From assembly GCA_025127975.1 (NCBI GenBank), contig JAHLYQ010000012.1:93374-157373 (forward strand): 64,000 nt of DNA, in the 5' to 3' direction. Both the position numbers and the translations under genes were made by a program. Below the pieces are notes generated by a model, which saw only the letters and a list, made by a program, of their open reading frames with translations, did no database searches and was not told the DNA's origin. Source of the DNA: Synechococcus sp. CS-1331. Lineage in GTDB: Bacteria; Cyanobacteriota; Cyanobacteriia; PCC-6307; Cyanobiaceae. Of this stretch, positions 50,236-58,321 are shown one piece after another (position 1 is the stretch's first letter; every line of letters begins with the position of its first letter).

Positions 50236-50897
50236 GGCCACTGGGTGTGGCTTTCGAGGGCCGCGAGGAGGGTATTGGAGTTAGAGCCCCCAGCCAGCCC
50301 TTGGAGCGAATTTGTGGTGACGAGCAGGCAGGAGAAGGAGGGCCTGGGGAGAGGGGGTAGGCGACCCCGCAGGAGGGTTCGCAAGAAATCCAGGTGCGGG
50401 GCCCCGCTGGTGCCGCCGAGCCCGGCAGCCGTGGAGGCCAAGGCTCCGGTGCGGGTCAGACAGGTTTGATAACTGGTTTGGCCCTGGATACGGCCCCTGC
50501 CAATCTGCTGCTTGGCTTGGGAGGGTGTCTGCTGCTGAGCCTGCTGCAGATGGAGCTCGGGAATGGTTGTGGTGATGGCTGCCGGATCCAGGGCAGCCTC
50601 CTGCCAAGAGGCAAGTGGGGTGAGAAGCAACCAATCCCTTCCATTGGCAAAGCGTTTGCTCGGGCCGATGGCAACATTGCGCTGCAGCAAGCTGGTGTGC
50701 TGGGAGGCGGGTCCAAGCGAAGCGGCAGCAGCTTGCCAGGGCGGTGGCAGGAGTGCAGAAGCGGGTGGCTGGGGAAGGGGCGGTGACTGGGGAAAAACCA
50801 CCAGGTGAAGGGTGGCCAGGCCGACGCCTGCAGCTAGGGCTGCCAACCAAAACCGCTGCTGAGCGCGATCGAGCTGGGCAGGGTTGATATTGCTCAT
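50229..50897 (-). CDS. Cyanoexosortase-associated membrane protein
   Basis: A 222-residue protein with one N-terminal helix (FWLAALAAGVGLATLHLVVF) and a long extracytoplasmic domain rich in Gln, Pro and Ser. Near the end, RPSFSCLLVTTNSL is a conserved-looking strand. Genes of this size directly follow cyanoexosortase in other cyanobacteria. The start overlaps the exosortase stop by four bases. The 3' end falls in direct repeat copy 2, so its last residues may be altered. Confidence 0.65.
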   Translation of the reverse strand: MSNINPAQLDRAQQRFWLAALAAGVGLATLHLVVFPQSPPLPQPPASALLPPPWQAAAASLGPASQHTSLLQRNVAIGPSKRFANGRDWLLLTPLASWQEAALDPAAITTTIPELHLQQAQQQTPSQAKQQIGRGRIQGQTSYQTCLTRTGALASTAAGLGGTSGAPHLDFLRTLLRGRLPPLPRPSFSCLLVTTNSLQGLAGGSNSNTLLAALESHTQWPR

Positions 50898-51748
50898 GCG
50901 GCTAACTCTTGATCAAGCAACCTGTAATAAATCCAGCCGGCAATGGTGGCCGCAATCAAGGAAAAAATGAGACCCCCGTGGCCGTGGAAGAAATCAAAAG
51001 CTGCCATGCCGCTGCGATTTTCCCAGGTGGTGAAGTAGGCCAAAAGGGCAATGCGAACCGTATTGATGGCATAGGCCGAAACGATGGCAGCGCCTAATGC
51101 AGCGAGGATGTGCCCACGATGCTTCAGCGGAAAAATGAGCTGGAAGATAATTACCATGCTGATCGAAAAGATCAACTGTTCGTTGCCATTGCAGTTTGTC
51201 TGAACTATCACCCCAGCAGTGCCAATCGAGATCTCCTTACCACTTAAGCCAGTCTGAAAGCCGAGCCCGTAGAGAAAGGCCCAGGTGAGCAGGGCTGTGA
51301 GCCTATTTTGGATGGGGGATGACAAAACCGCAAATGCACCGCCAATAGGAAGTAGCAGGGAAATAAGCAGGGGGGCCGCAAAGAGTTGCCATTGCTGGAG
51401 TGGCCGACTTAGCAAGGCCAGGGCGCAGATAGATCCAGGCAAGAGCAGATACTTGATGTAACCTGCCTGGAAACTGATCAGGGCTGGCGATAGAGTTAAA
51501 AGCAGGGCGATTAAGATTGCTCCAGCAAAGAAGCTTAAACGGCTTGGTTTTGGCCAGAGGTTAGTGAGTTGATCCTCTAAGGAGATGGCGATACAAAGCC
51601 AAAGCAACAGCTGAAAGATCTGCAGACCAAGGTCCTGCTCGCTAAGCCAAAGTATGCTGGCATTCCAGCAAAACATCAAAGCAGCCAGCAGCAGGAAGAG
51701 GGCCCTGCGATTGTATAGTTTAGATAGCCAATGACGCGGCTCAAACAT
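50894..51748 (-). CDS. Cyanoexosortase
   Basis: A 284-residue membrane protein with about eight helices. The exosortase catalytic residues are in place: Cys186 in IVQTNCNGNEQL, Arg232 in YAINTVRIALLAY and His255 in FDFFHGHGGLIFS. Exosortases cleave and anchor PEP-CTERM-type proteins at the cell surface. The neighbours fit the cyanoexosortase A system, but I found no PEP-CTERM target protein in this window. Confidence 0.88.
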   Translation of the reverse strand: MFEPRHWLSKLYNRRALFLLLAALMFCWNASILWLSEQDLGLQIFQLLLWLCIAISLEDQLTNLWPKPSRLSFFAGAILIALLLTLSPALISFQAGYIKYLLLPGSICALALLSRPLQQWQLFAAPLLISLLLPIGGAFAVLSSPIQNRLTALLTWAFLYGLGFQTGLSGKEISIGTAGVIVQTNCNGNEQLIFSISMVIIFQLIFPLKHRGHILAALGAAIVSAYAINTVRIALLAYFTTWENRSGMAAFDFFHGHGGLIFSLIAATIAGWIYYRLLDQELAA

Positions 51749-51777
51749 GGCAACTGGCGCGCGGGCTCAATATATAA

Positions 51778-52488
51778 CTAGAGTTTGTGAAGGCCATAAA
51801 ATCCCCAGGCGTAGGCAATTGCCATCAAGCTGATACGAAGGGCATTGCGTCCGAGGTTCCAGGCGGCAGCAGAAGTCTGCCGGTTTAGGTCAACACGAAA
51901 CTGCTCACTACGAGCTCCCACCGAAGAGAGCAGCTCCTTTCGTCTGGCCGGTGCATCTAGCTCAGCTTTAAAGAAAGCAGGAGGCAAGCTAGCTTGGAAC
52001 TTCGTCCATTCAGCCTCAATTACCGCATATGGGGCACTTTTTATTCTTGCTTCAACTGCCTTTATTTGCTCCTGGGCCTGGCTACTGGTTGCTGCGCCCT
52101 TGGCCGTAATCAGCTCCATGCCCTTGGCAAAAAGAATGGCCTGCCAGCCAGTCAGCAGCAGCAAACTGATGGTGCCGGCCAGGGCCAGACGGCGGATCCC
52201 CAGCTCTGATTTCTTAAGAGCGATCAGCCGTAGACCCTTAGGGTTGGAAGAATCCTGATCGTGTGCCTGGATCTTCAGATAAATTGAAAAACGCAGAAGA
52301 CCTTCGCCCACAAGCGCCAGGCTGGCCGAGCTGACGATGGTGTTGGATATGCCAAGGCCCCAATCTGGTGAACCTAGATTGAGGGGCAGGAAGTTGAAAG
52401 CAACGGCAAGAACAAATACCGCCACCAACACCCGGCCGATGCGCCGGATCAGCCTGATCCCACCAAGAGGCAATCGAATTTGATTCAC
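51778..52488 (-). CDS. HpsJ-like protein, exosortase-associated
   Basis: A 236-residue protein with three or four helices (IGRVLVAVFVLAVAFNFLPL, NTIVSSASLALVGEGLLRFS, LALAGTISLLLLTGWQAILF) and a C-terminal one (ALRISLMAIAYAWGFYGLH) after an extracytoplasmic coil. This is the layout of HpsJ, which in filamentous strains belongs to hormogonium polysaccharide secretion and often neighbours cyanoexosortase A. It ends 29 bases before the exosortase start region. Confidence 0.7.
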   Translation of the reverse strand: MNQIRLPLGGIRLIRRIGRVLVAVFVLAVAFNFLPLNLGSPDWGLGISNTIVSSASLALVGEGLLRFSIYLKIQAHDQDSSNPKGLRLIALKKSELGIRRLALAGTISLLLLTGWQAILFAKGMELITAKGAATSSQAQEQIKAVEARIKSAPYAVIEAEWTKFQASLPPAFFKAELDAPARRKELLSSVGARSEQFRVDLNRQTSAAAWNLGRNALRISLMAIAYAWGFYGLHKL

Positions 52489-52643
52489 AAATACAGTCGT
52501 CAGATCAAGGGAGGGGGGTGGCAGCCTGAGCTGCAGTGCAGGGCAATTAAGTTTGCTAGCAATAGTTCGAAGCTAAGCCGGAGGAAGCAAAATTGTCTAA
52601 AGTATGTGAGAAAATTAACAGACTCCTAGCTAATTAAGCGGGT

Positions 52644-52829
52644 TCACAGGGCAGAGCTAGCGATGCCCATGGCTTGGGCGCCGTAGTGGCGGGTCATGTC
52701 TGCTTGGAGGTGCCAGGCGGAGAGAAGGGTCTTGGCGACGCGGCGCAGTTCGGCCACGTCATCGCAGGAGTCGATCGCCCTTGAGTGGGATTCCAGGCTG
52801 AACTGACGGCTAAGGGTGAGGTCGGCCAT
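52644..52829 (-). CDS. Small conserved cyanobacterial protein
   Basis: From ATG 52829, 61 residues: LTLSRQFSLESHSRAIDSCD and LRRVAKTLLSAWHLQADMTR. It is helical and soluble. I recall similar 55-65-residue proteins in many cyanobacteria, without a function. Confidence 0.68.
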   Translation of the reverse strand: MADLTLSRQFSLESHSRAIDSCDDVAELRRVAKTLLSAWHLQADMTRHYGAQAMGIASSAL

Positions 52830-52931
52830 GGGTGAACTGCGGAAGCAATAAAACTTTACGATGCCCGACCGGGGGCTGGCGGGCGGGTTGCCGAACGGAG
52901 GCGCCAGACTGAATAGCCCATCCACCCAGCC

Positions 52932-53228
52932 ATGACACCTACCCGTGAGCAGATCCTTGCCGCCTCAGCCGGTTGGGTAGCGGTGGTGCTGAACCTGGTG
53001 CCTGGCCTGGGCAGCGGCTATCTCTATCAACGGCGCTGGAGGGCTTACTGGATCACCTCAGGCCTCGCGACCGCCTGGTTTGTGGCCGGAGCAGCATTGG
53101 GCCAGCAAGCCGAAGCAGTCGCTGAAGCTCAGAACCAGATTGTGGGCCTGGCCGGTCTGCTGGCGCTGGCAGCGGTCACGGCCACCGAGGCAGGCCTGGC
53201 AGTGAAAAAGGCGCGCCAGTCCAGCTGA
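52932..53228 (+). CDS. Small membrane protein of unknown function
   Basis: A 98-residue protein with helices AGWVAVVLNLVPGLGSGYLY, YWITSGLATAWFVAGAALG and VGLAGLLALAAVTATEAGLA. The NLVPGLGSGYLYQRRW segment is typical of a cyanobacterial hypothetical family. It diverges from the small gene at 52644. Confidence 0.7.
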   Translation: MTPTREQILAASAGWVAVVLNLVPGLGSGYLYQRRWRAYWITSGLATAWFVAGAALGQQAEAVAEAQNQIVGLAGLLALAAVTATEAGLAVKKARQSS

Positions 53229-53705
53229 TCTGGTGCGGCCTTAGCCCTTTGGCTTGGTGTCGTACTCAACAAGGGGGCATTTGGCAGATCATTCCAGGCG
53301 ACTTGATCGTTCGATCCTTGGACAATCTGGTGGCTCACCTGGAAGAGGCCTGAGGGGAGTTTCGTCCGCTGTCGCTGACAGATGCTGCAAAACAGCCTCC
53401 ACTTGGGGAGAGTGCGGGTCTGCGGGGCGATTGCCTGCTTTTGAGACCCACCATGCCTAAGAGACCATTCAACAGCCATCGGCTGGGCAAGCCTGAACAA
53501 GGCTTTGTAGTTGGTGAACAGCAAGACTGCCAGCCGGCGGACAGGCATTACCGCCAACTCGAGCAGAATTACCATCACTCACCTCAATACGCTGCCATGG
53601 TGCAGCGATACGCGGTTTTGAGGCACTCAATCGAAGTTTGCCAACAACCCGAACTGGTGGGGTCAAAGCCAGACCAATCATCGAGCACTCAGGAGACCAG
53701 CTGGG
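53229..53705. other. Stretch without a convincing gene
   Basis: Frames of 95 codons (+) and 149 codons (-) exist, but their composition is not protein-like and I can name no homologue. I make no gene call here. Confidence 0.45.
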
Positions 53706-53927
53706 TCAACTGGGCTTGTCAGCTTTGATCCAGAGCTTGAAAAGGCGTAGGCCTCCTGCGCCCCAAAGCAAGGTCCAAATCACAAAAGTTGTAGTTGTTC
53801 CGAGCTGGCCACTCTCGAGGGTATAGAGGCCAGCCCGGATAAAACCAGCATCAATCAGAGAACCAAGAATTCCCCAGCCGAGCACCCAGGTAATCAAAAA
53901 GCCGAATGCTTGAAGATTACCCGCCAT
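53706..53927 (-). CDS. Small two-helix membrane protein downstream of the second hli cassette
   Basis: A 73-residue protein with AFGFLITWVLGWGILGSLID and TTTTFVIWTLLWGAGGLRLF. It follows the hli gene and its 39-residue partner on the same strand, so they may share a transcript. The function is unknown. Confidence 0.62.
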   Translation of the reverse strand: MAGNLQAFGFLITWVLGWGILGSLIDAGFIRAGLYTLESGQLGTTTTFVIWTLLWGAGGLRLFKLWIKADKPS

Positions 53928-53944
53928 GAACTAATGGGAAGAGG

Positions 53945-54064
53945 TTATCGGTTGCTGGGTGAGGAAAGGTCAGTGGGGCGACTGAAAACGAAGGCAGTCA
54001 TGCCGGTTAGCAGCACAACAAGACCAATCACGGCCGAAATGGCAAGGGTGTAGTCGGTGCCCAT
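53945..54064 (-). CDS. 39-residue single-helix protein next to the second hli gene
   Basis: MGTDYTLAISAVIGLVVLLT forms one helix and RPTDLSSPSNR is the polar tail. It starts three bases after the hli stop. The protein after the first hli gene (17892) also begins MGTD and has one helix, so this is a conserved two-gene arrangement. Confidence 0.65.
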   Translation of the reverse strand: MGTDYTLAISAVIGLVVLLTGMTAFVFSRPTDLSSPSNR

Positions 54065-54067
54065 GGA

Positions 54068-54211
54068 TCAACCGAGGCCGATTTGACTGAGGATGCCCTG
54101 GCCGGTCAGCAGTTCGGTGCCAAGCCCGATCACAAAGCCAAGCATGGCCAAACGGCCATTCCAGGTTTCAGCGAAGGCGACAAAACCGAAGCGGGGAGTA
54201 GTTTCCGCCAT
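54068..54211 (-). CDS. High-light-inducible protein, second copy
   Basis: A 47-residue Hli protein. From RFGFVAFAETWNGRLAMLGF to the end it is identical to the protein at 17743; only residues 3-6 differ. Its leader also resembles that of the first copy (CGAAACAA, then AACA before the ATG). This points to a recent duplication or ongoing gene conversion. Confidence 0.92.
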   Translation of the reverse strand: MAETTPRFGFVAFAETWNGRLAMLGFVIGLGTELLTGQGILSQIGLG

Positions 54212-54298
54212 TGGTGTTGCGGTTTGTTTCGACAACCATAACACATTGTGAAGAGCTTCTTGCCGGTCCGCTCTCCTGGACACCGGTCCAAAATGGGA

Positions 54299-54742
54299 AT
54301 GGCCTGTGAGGGGTTGGTGGCACTGGTGGCAATGGGCAGCTCGATCGTGCTGGCAGCAGATGCCCCGGAGAGCCTGGCCCAGTTCTATGGCGCCCTGCTG
54401 GCGGTACAGCCGCGGCCTGGGCTGGCTGGGAACCACTGGCTGGTGCCCTGGCCTGCGGGCGGTTGGCTTGAGCTCTACGCCCCAGGCCGAAATCGGCCCC
54501 AACCCCGCCAGCAGGGGAGGTTGGCCCTCTGTCTAAAACGCGAATGCGATGGCACCGGGCCACTGGCAAGCCTCGAAGCCTGGATTGCTTCAAGCCTGGG
54601 CTTGGGCGCCACCCTGCTGGCGCCAGCACGACTGGAACCCTTTGGCGCTGAGGCTTGGTTGCTGGACCCGGAGGGCAATCGGCTGCTGTTGTTGGTGGCA
54701 GCACCGATTGGCAAGGGCCAGCCAATTGGAGGTTCAGCATGA
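54299..54742 (+). CDS. VOC/glyoxalase-fold protein
   Basis: About 147 residues from ATG 54299 (54248 and 54293 are alternatives). The betaalphabetabetabeta units of a vicinal-oxygen-chelate fold are suggested by SSIVLAADAPESLAQFYGAL and LEPFGAEAWLLDPEGNRLLL. The metal ligands are not all evident. Its stop overlaps the pirin ATG by four bases (ATGA). Confidence 0.65.
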   Translation: MACEGLVALVAMGSSIVLAADAPESLAQFYGALLAVQPRPGLAGNHWLVPWPAGGWLELYAPGRNRPQPRQQGRLALCLKRECDGTGPLASLEAWIASSLGLGATLLAPARLEPFGAEAWLLDPEGNRLLLLVAAPIGKGQPIGGSA

Positions 54743-55461
54743 GCAAATCACTTGCCCCCAATGCCATGAGCGGCCGGGTGTTCCGGCCCGCCGCCGAGCG
54801 TTTCCACAGCCAGCTCGACTGGCTCGACAGCTGGCACTCCTTTTCTTTCTCAAGCCACTACGACCCGGCCTGGCTGGGGTTTGGGCCCCTGCGGGTGATC
54901 AACGACGACACCATTGCCGCCGGGCGCGGCTTTGGGATGCATCCCCACAGCGACATGGAGATCATCACCGTGCTGGTGGAAGGCCAACTCAACCATCGCG
55001 ACTCGCTGGGCCATGCCGAGGTGCTGCGGGCCGGTGAGGTGCAGTGCATGAGCGCCGGCAGCGGGGTGAGGCACAGCGAAGTAAATGGTGGCAGCGTTCC
55101 CTGCCGGTTGTTGCAGATCTGGATCGAGCCCAGCAGCACTGGCATCGCCCCGGCCTACGAGCAAAAGCCCTACCCAATTGGCAAGGCCTGGACTGGCCTG
55201 CTCGATCCACTCAGGGCGGATGGTGCCATGGCGATTCACCGGCCGGTGCGGCTATGGAGGGCCCAGCCAGAAGCTGGCGACACGCTGGGCCTGGCGATCG
55301 CTGCCGGCAGCCAGGGCTGGATTCAGTTGATCAACGGTTCGGGACTGGCCGATCGCCAGGCGCTGCAGCGGGGCGATGGTCTCGGCTTCGGCGCCGGAAC
55401 CCTGGAAGCCTTCAGGGCAGGATCCAGCGGAGCCGACCTACTGCTGTTTGAGCTGGGCTGA
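54739..55461 (+). CDS. Pirin-family protein
   Basis: A 240-residue bicupin. The N-terminal cupin has the pirin metal site GMHPHSDMEIITVL and HAEVLRAGEVQCMSAGSGVRHSE (His, His, His, Glu), preceded by HSFSFSSHYDPAWLGFG. Pirins show quercetinase activity or act as redox cofactors. The start at ATG 54739 is coupled to the VOC gene. Confidence 0.9.
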   Translation: MSKSLAPNAMSGRVFRPAAERFHSQLDWLDSWHSFSFSSHYDPAWLGFGPLRVINDDTIAAGRGFGMHPHSDMEIITVLVEGQLNHRDSLGHAEVLRAGEVQCMSAGSGVRHSEVNGGSVPCRLLQIWIEPSSTGIAPAYEQKPYPIGKAWTGLLDPLRADGAMAIHRPVRLWRAQPEAGDTLGLAIAAGSQGWIQLINGSGLADRQALQRGDGLGFGAGTLEAFRAGSSGADLLLFELG

Positions 55462-55509
55462 TACTTGGTTTCTGATAAGCCCAGAACTGCGCCAGAATCG
55501 CCATAGGCC

Positions 55510-55755
55510 ATGAAGGATTTCTTGCCTGTCAATTCCTTGCCGCTAGATAAAGCCGATCCAGCCAATCAAGCCAAGGCGCTAGGTGCTAATTCCCCCCGGC
55601 TGGGATCTGGCCTGTTGCTCCCCTGGCCCCGCTGCTGCCCCTGGCTACTGATCCTGGCCGGGGTAGCCCTTGGCTTTGTGCTGGGCTTCAGCCCTTGGCT
55701 GTTCTTGCTGATCGGTGTCTTCTGCCTGCTGAGCGGCCTGATTGGCAAGGCCTGA
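55510..55755 (+). CDS. Small hypothetical protein with two helices
   Basis: An 81-residue protein: a polar start ([20 protein letters not shown]), then [20 protein letters not shown] and [17 protein letters not shown]. Its last 110 bases overlap the 3' end of the convergent TauE gene. The hydrophobic reading looks more protein-like here than the TauE tail does. Confidence 0.55.
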   Translation: MKDFLPVNSLPLDKADPANQAKALGANSPRLGSGLLLPWPRCCPWLLILAGVALGFVLGFSPWLFLLIGVFCLLSGLIGKA

Positions 55756-56514
55756 GTGGCGGCGAAAGGATTCCCCGGCGGTGAGCAGGGCCGATCCCAC
55801 CAGCAGCGCCGCAAAGCCCCGCCGCAGTTGGCGGTCGGGAAGTTTTGGTGCCAGCCTCTGGCCTATCAGGGCACCCATGAAGCCCCCAATCAACAGGGGG
55901 AACAGCAGCGGCAGGCCCGCGGCGGGCCAGCTGCCCAGGGCTGCCATGGCCACAAGACTGTTGAGGGCGATCAGCAGCAGGCTGGTGCCGCTGGCCAGCT
56001 GCATGGGCAGGCCAGCCAGGAGCACCAGGGCAGGCACGATCGCAAAGCCCCCGCCCACGCCGGCAATACCCGTAAGCAGGCCAATCAGTACCCCCTGGCC
56101 GCCGAGAAACAGGCCACCGAGCTTCACAACTGGTTTGTGGATGGAGACGGGCCGGGTGAGCAGCGAGGCGGCCAGCAGCGCCGCAATGGTGAACACCCCT
56201 AGCTGCACTGGTTCGCTCAGATGACCTGCCTTGACAAAACTGCCGCCGATCCAGCTGCCGGCCAGGGCAGGCAAGCCGAGGATCAGGGCCGGTTTGGCAG
56301 CTACCTGGCCACGCCGCAGGTAAGGGCCCAGGTTGCCCAGGGCCATCAGGGTGACCACCAGCAACGAAAGGGGTACGGCCTCCCGCACCGACAGGGCTGC
56401 GCCGCTGATCAACAGGGGCATCAGCAGGATCGAGCCGCCGGCACCGAGTACGGCGAGCAGAAAACCGATCAGGACCCCACCCGCACCCAGCAGCAACACC
56501 AGCGAGACGATCAC
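55645..56514 (-). CDS. TauE/SafE-family anion exporter
   Basis: A 289-residue membrane protein with about eight helices and the duplicated family pattern ([20 protein letters not shown] and [20 protein letters not shown]). TauE/SafE proteins export sulfite or other sulfonate-derived anions. From about residue 255 the sequence ([20 protein letters not shown]) is polar, Gln-rich and overlaps an opposite gene, suggesting the original stop was lost. It belongs to a sulfur block with the persulfide dioxygenase upstream. Confidence 0.85.
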   Translation of the reverse strand: MIVSLVLLLGAGGVLIGFLLAVLGAGGSILLMPLLISGAALSVREAVPLSLLVVTLMALGNLGPYLRRGQVAAKPALILGLPALAGSWIGGSFVKAGHLSEPVQLGVFTIAALLAASLLTRPVSIHKPVVKLGGLFLGGQGVLIGLLTGIAGVGGGFAIVPALVLLAGLPMQLASGTSLLLIALNSLVAMAALGSWPAAGLPLLFPLLIGGFMGALIGQRLAPKLPDRQLRRGFAALLVGSALLTAGESFRRHSGLANQAAQQAEDTDQQEQPRAEAQHKAKGYPGQDQ

Positions 56515-56554
56515 CTGGCCACCTTGGTCCAGGTCATGGGCACAGATGGGGCCT

Positions 56555-57676
56555 TCATGCTGCGGCTACTCCCTCCAGCGGGTAGCCGGCAGATGCCCAC
56601 TTACTCAGCCCGCCGCGCAAATTGGCCACGCGTAAGTGGCCCGCCTTGAGCAGTTGCTGGGTGGCCAGGGCCGAACGACTGCCGGAATGGCACACCAGCA
56701 CCAGCGGGCGATCGAGGGGGATTTCGCCGGAGCGGGCCTCCAACTCGGGCAGGGGGATCAGCAGGCTGCCGGCCAGCCGACCATCGGGGCCCTGGTATTC
56801 CTCGGCGGAGCGCACATCCAGGAGGGTGACCTCCCCGCCATGGGCGACCACCCAGGCTGGATCGAGCTCGGGCAGGCCGGCATAACTGAGCTCCACATGA
56901 GCCCAGGAGGGCGCCGCCTGGGTTGAACGGGGCTTGCCGGAGCGCATGTTGCCGGGCAGGGCCTCGGCAATTCTGTGGGGGTGGGGAAGCTTCATGTTCT
57001 GCATGTAGCCGACAAAATCGCGCTCGGTGGCTGCAGCGCCGAGCCGGGGATTGAAGGCGAGCTCCTCGGCAACTGTGGTGATGTTGCGGCCGGAGTAGTC
57101 GTGGCCCGGATAGAGCAGGCATGCCCCAGGCAGGGAATAGATCTGCTCGGTGATCGATGTCCAAAGCGTGTGGGCATCGCCCTGCTGGAAGTCACAGCGG
57201 CCACAGCCCCGCACCAACAGGGCGTCCCCGGTGAAGGCCATTGACAGATCGTCCAGCACGAAGGTGAGGCAGCCGTTGGTGTGCCCAGGCGTACTGCGAA
57301 CTTCCAGGTGGCGGGCACCGAAGTTCAACCAATCGCCGTGGTGCAGGGGCAGGCTGACGTTGACGGCGCCGGCGGCGGCGGCCAGGGCGATGGCGCAGCC
57401 GGTGGCCTCGTGCATCAGCCAGCTGCCGGTGACGTGGTCGGCGTGGGCATGGGTGTCAATCGAGGCCACCAGTTCGATACCCAGCTCGCGGATCAAGGAG
57501 AGGTCGCGGCCGTGCTGCTCGAAGACCGAATCAATCAGCACCCCTGCCCGGCTGGCAACATCGGCGAGCAAGTAGGTGAAGGTGCCTGTCTCACCATCGA
57601 GCAGCTGGCGAAACAGAAGCGGGCCGCCCCCCGCGGCGGCGGCCAAGCAAAAGTGAGACGCGGCGGCGGACTGCAT
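56555..57676 (-). CDS. Persulfide dioxygenase-rhodanese fusion (ETHE1-like)
   Basis: A 373-residue protein. The N-terminal metallo-beta-lactamase domain has SIDTHAHADHVTGSW, RSTPGHTNGCLTF and FTGDALLVRGCGRCDFQ, as in ETHE1/PDO, which oxidises glutathione persulfide to sulfite. From about residue 265 a rhodanese domain follows with the active loop LVCHSGSRSALATQ (Cys at about 338). The sulfite produced could leave through the adjacent TauE protein. It diverges from an ArsR-type regulator. Confidence 0.9.
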   Translation of the reverse strand: MQSAAASHFCLAAAAGGGPLLFRQLLDGETGTFTYLLADVASRAGVLIDSVFEQHGRDLSLIRELGIELVASIDTHAHADHVTGSWLMHEATGCAIALAAAAGAVNVSLPLHHGDWLNFGARHLEVRSTPGHTNGCLTFVLDDLSMAFTGDALLVRGCGRCDFQQGDAHTLWTSITEQIYSLPGACLLYPGHDYSGRNITTVAEELAFNPRLGAAATERDFVGYMQNMKLPHPHRIAEALPGNMRSGKPRSTQAAPSWAHVELSYAGLPELDPAWVVAHGGEVTLLDVRSAEEYQGPDGRLAGSLLIPLPELEARSGEIPLDRPLVLVCHSGSRSALATQQLLKAGHLRVANLRGGLSKWASAGYPLEGVAAA

Positions 57677-57695
57677 GGCAACCGATTACTAATTG

Positions 57696-57707
57696 CTATG
57701 AGCATAG
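57696..57707. promoter_or_regulatory. Palindrome in the persulfide dioxygenase/ArsR intergenic region
   Basis: CTATG and CATAG flank AG. It lies 20 bases upstream of the dioxygenase start. The similar strings CGCATAAAGGGT and CGTCATAAGGGT occur between it and the arsR start and could be further regulator contacts. Confidence 0.4.
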
Positions 57708-57738
57708 ACGCATAAAGGGTATAAATACGGCCCCCTTG

Positions 57739-57766
57739 GCCTGGCCGAATCCCGCCTCGGCCAGGC
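57739..57766. promoter_or_regulatory. Perfect 10-bp-stem hairpin before the arsR gene
   Basis: GCCTGGCCGA and TCGGCCAGGC flank an 8-base loop. It lies 30 bases before the arsR ATG. It could be an attenuator, a terminator for leftward readthrough, or a large operator. Confidence 0.45.
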
Positions 57767-57796
57767 AGAATGCTTTTAACGTCATAAGGGTTTTTG

Positions 57797-58144
57797 ATGG
57801 GCCACACCACGCCCGGCTCCCCACCAACCCCTGAGCTTCTCGATGAGCTCAGCCAGTTCTTCCGTCTGCTGAGCGAGCCGGCCAGGCTGCAGCTGTTGTG
57901 CCAGCTGGAGCACCAGGGGCCCATGGATGTGGCAGCCCTGATCGAGGCCACCGGCTTCAGTCAGTCCCACATCAGCCGCCAGCTGGGGCAGCTGCAGCGT
58001 GCCGGCCTGGTGCGGAACCAGCGGGAAGGGGTGCGGCTCACCTACGCAGTCGCAGATCCGCTGGTGCCCCAACTGTGCAATCTGGTACAGACGAGCCTCA
58101 GGCAACGCCTGGAGCAACAGCTGCAGCTGTTGCAGTCCGCTTGA
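57797..58144 (+). CDS. ArsR-family regulator, possibly sulfide/persulfide-responsive
   Basis: A 115-residue winged-helix protein: LSQFFRLLSEPARLQLLCQL, ALIEATGFSQSHISRQLGQL (recognition helix), and VRNQREGVRLTYAVADPLVP. It contains two cysteines (LLCQL and QLCNL), about 53 residues apart, comparable to the pair that forms the polysulfide link in SqrR/BigR. Together with the divergent persulfide dioxygenase this suggests a persulfide sensor, which is inference. Confidence 0.83.
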   Translation: MGHTTPGSPPTPELLDELSQFFRLLSEPARLQLLCQLEHQGPMDVAALIEATGFSQSHISRQLGQLQRAGLVRNQREGVRLTYAVADPLVPQLCNLVQTSLRQRLEQQLQLLQSA

Positions 58145-58159
58145 TCCAGCCATTCCGCC

Positions 58160-58321
58160 ATGCCCCACCACGCCGATCGAGCCAGCAAACTCTGCGCCGT
58201 CTGCGGGCGGCGTTTTGAATGGCGCAAAAAGTGGAAAGACGTCTGGCAGGAGGTGCGCTACTGCTCGGAACGCTGCCGCCGCCGGCGCAGTGTCAGCGAC
58301 CAGCAGCAATCGGCTTGCTGA
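58160..58321 (+). CDS. DUF2256 zinc-ribbon protein
   Basis: A 53-residue protein with the DUF2256 pattern LCAVCGRRFEWRKKWKDVWQ then YCSERCRRRR, four cysteines for one zinc. Such genes often neighbour photolyase/cryptochrome genes, which is not the case here. It starts 15 bases after arsR and overlaps the convergent methyltransferase by 29 bases. Confidence 0.88.
   Translation: MPHHADRASKLCAVCGRRFEWRKKWKDVWQEVRYCSERCRRRRSVSDQQQSAC

Noticed and set aside
53441-53728. A 95-codon plus-strand frame between two small membrane-protein genes
   Set aside because: Low hydrophobicity, many Gln/His codons, no recognisable family and overlap with a real minus-strand gene; likely chance.
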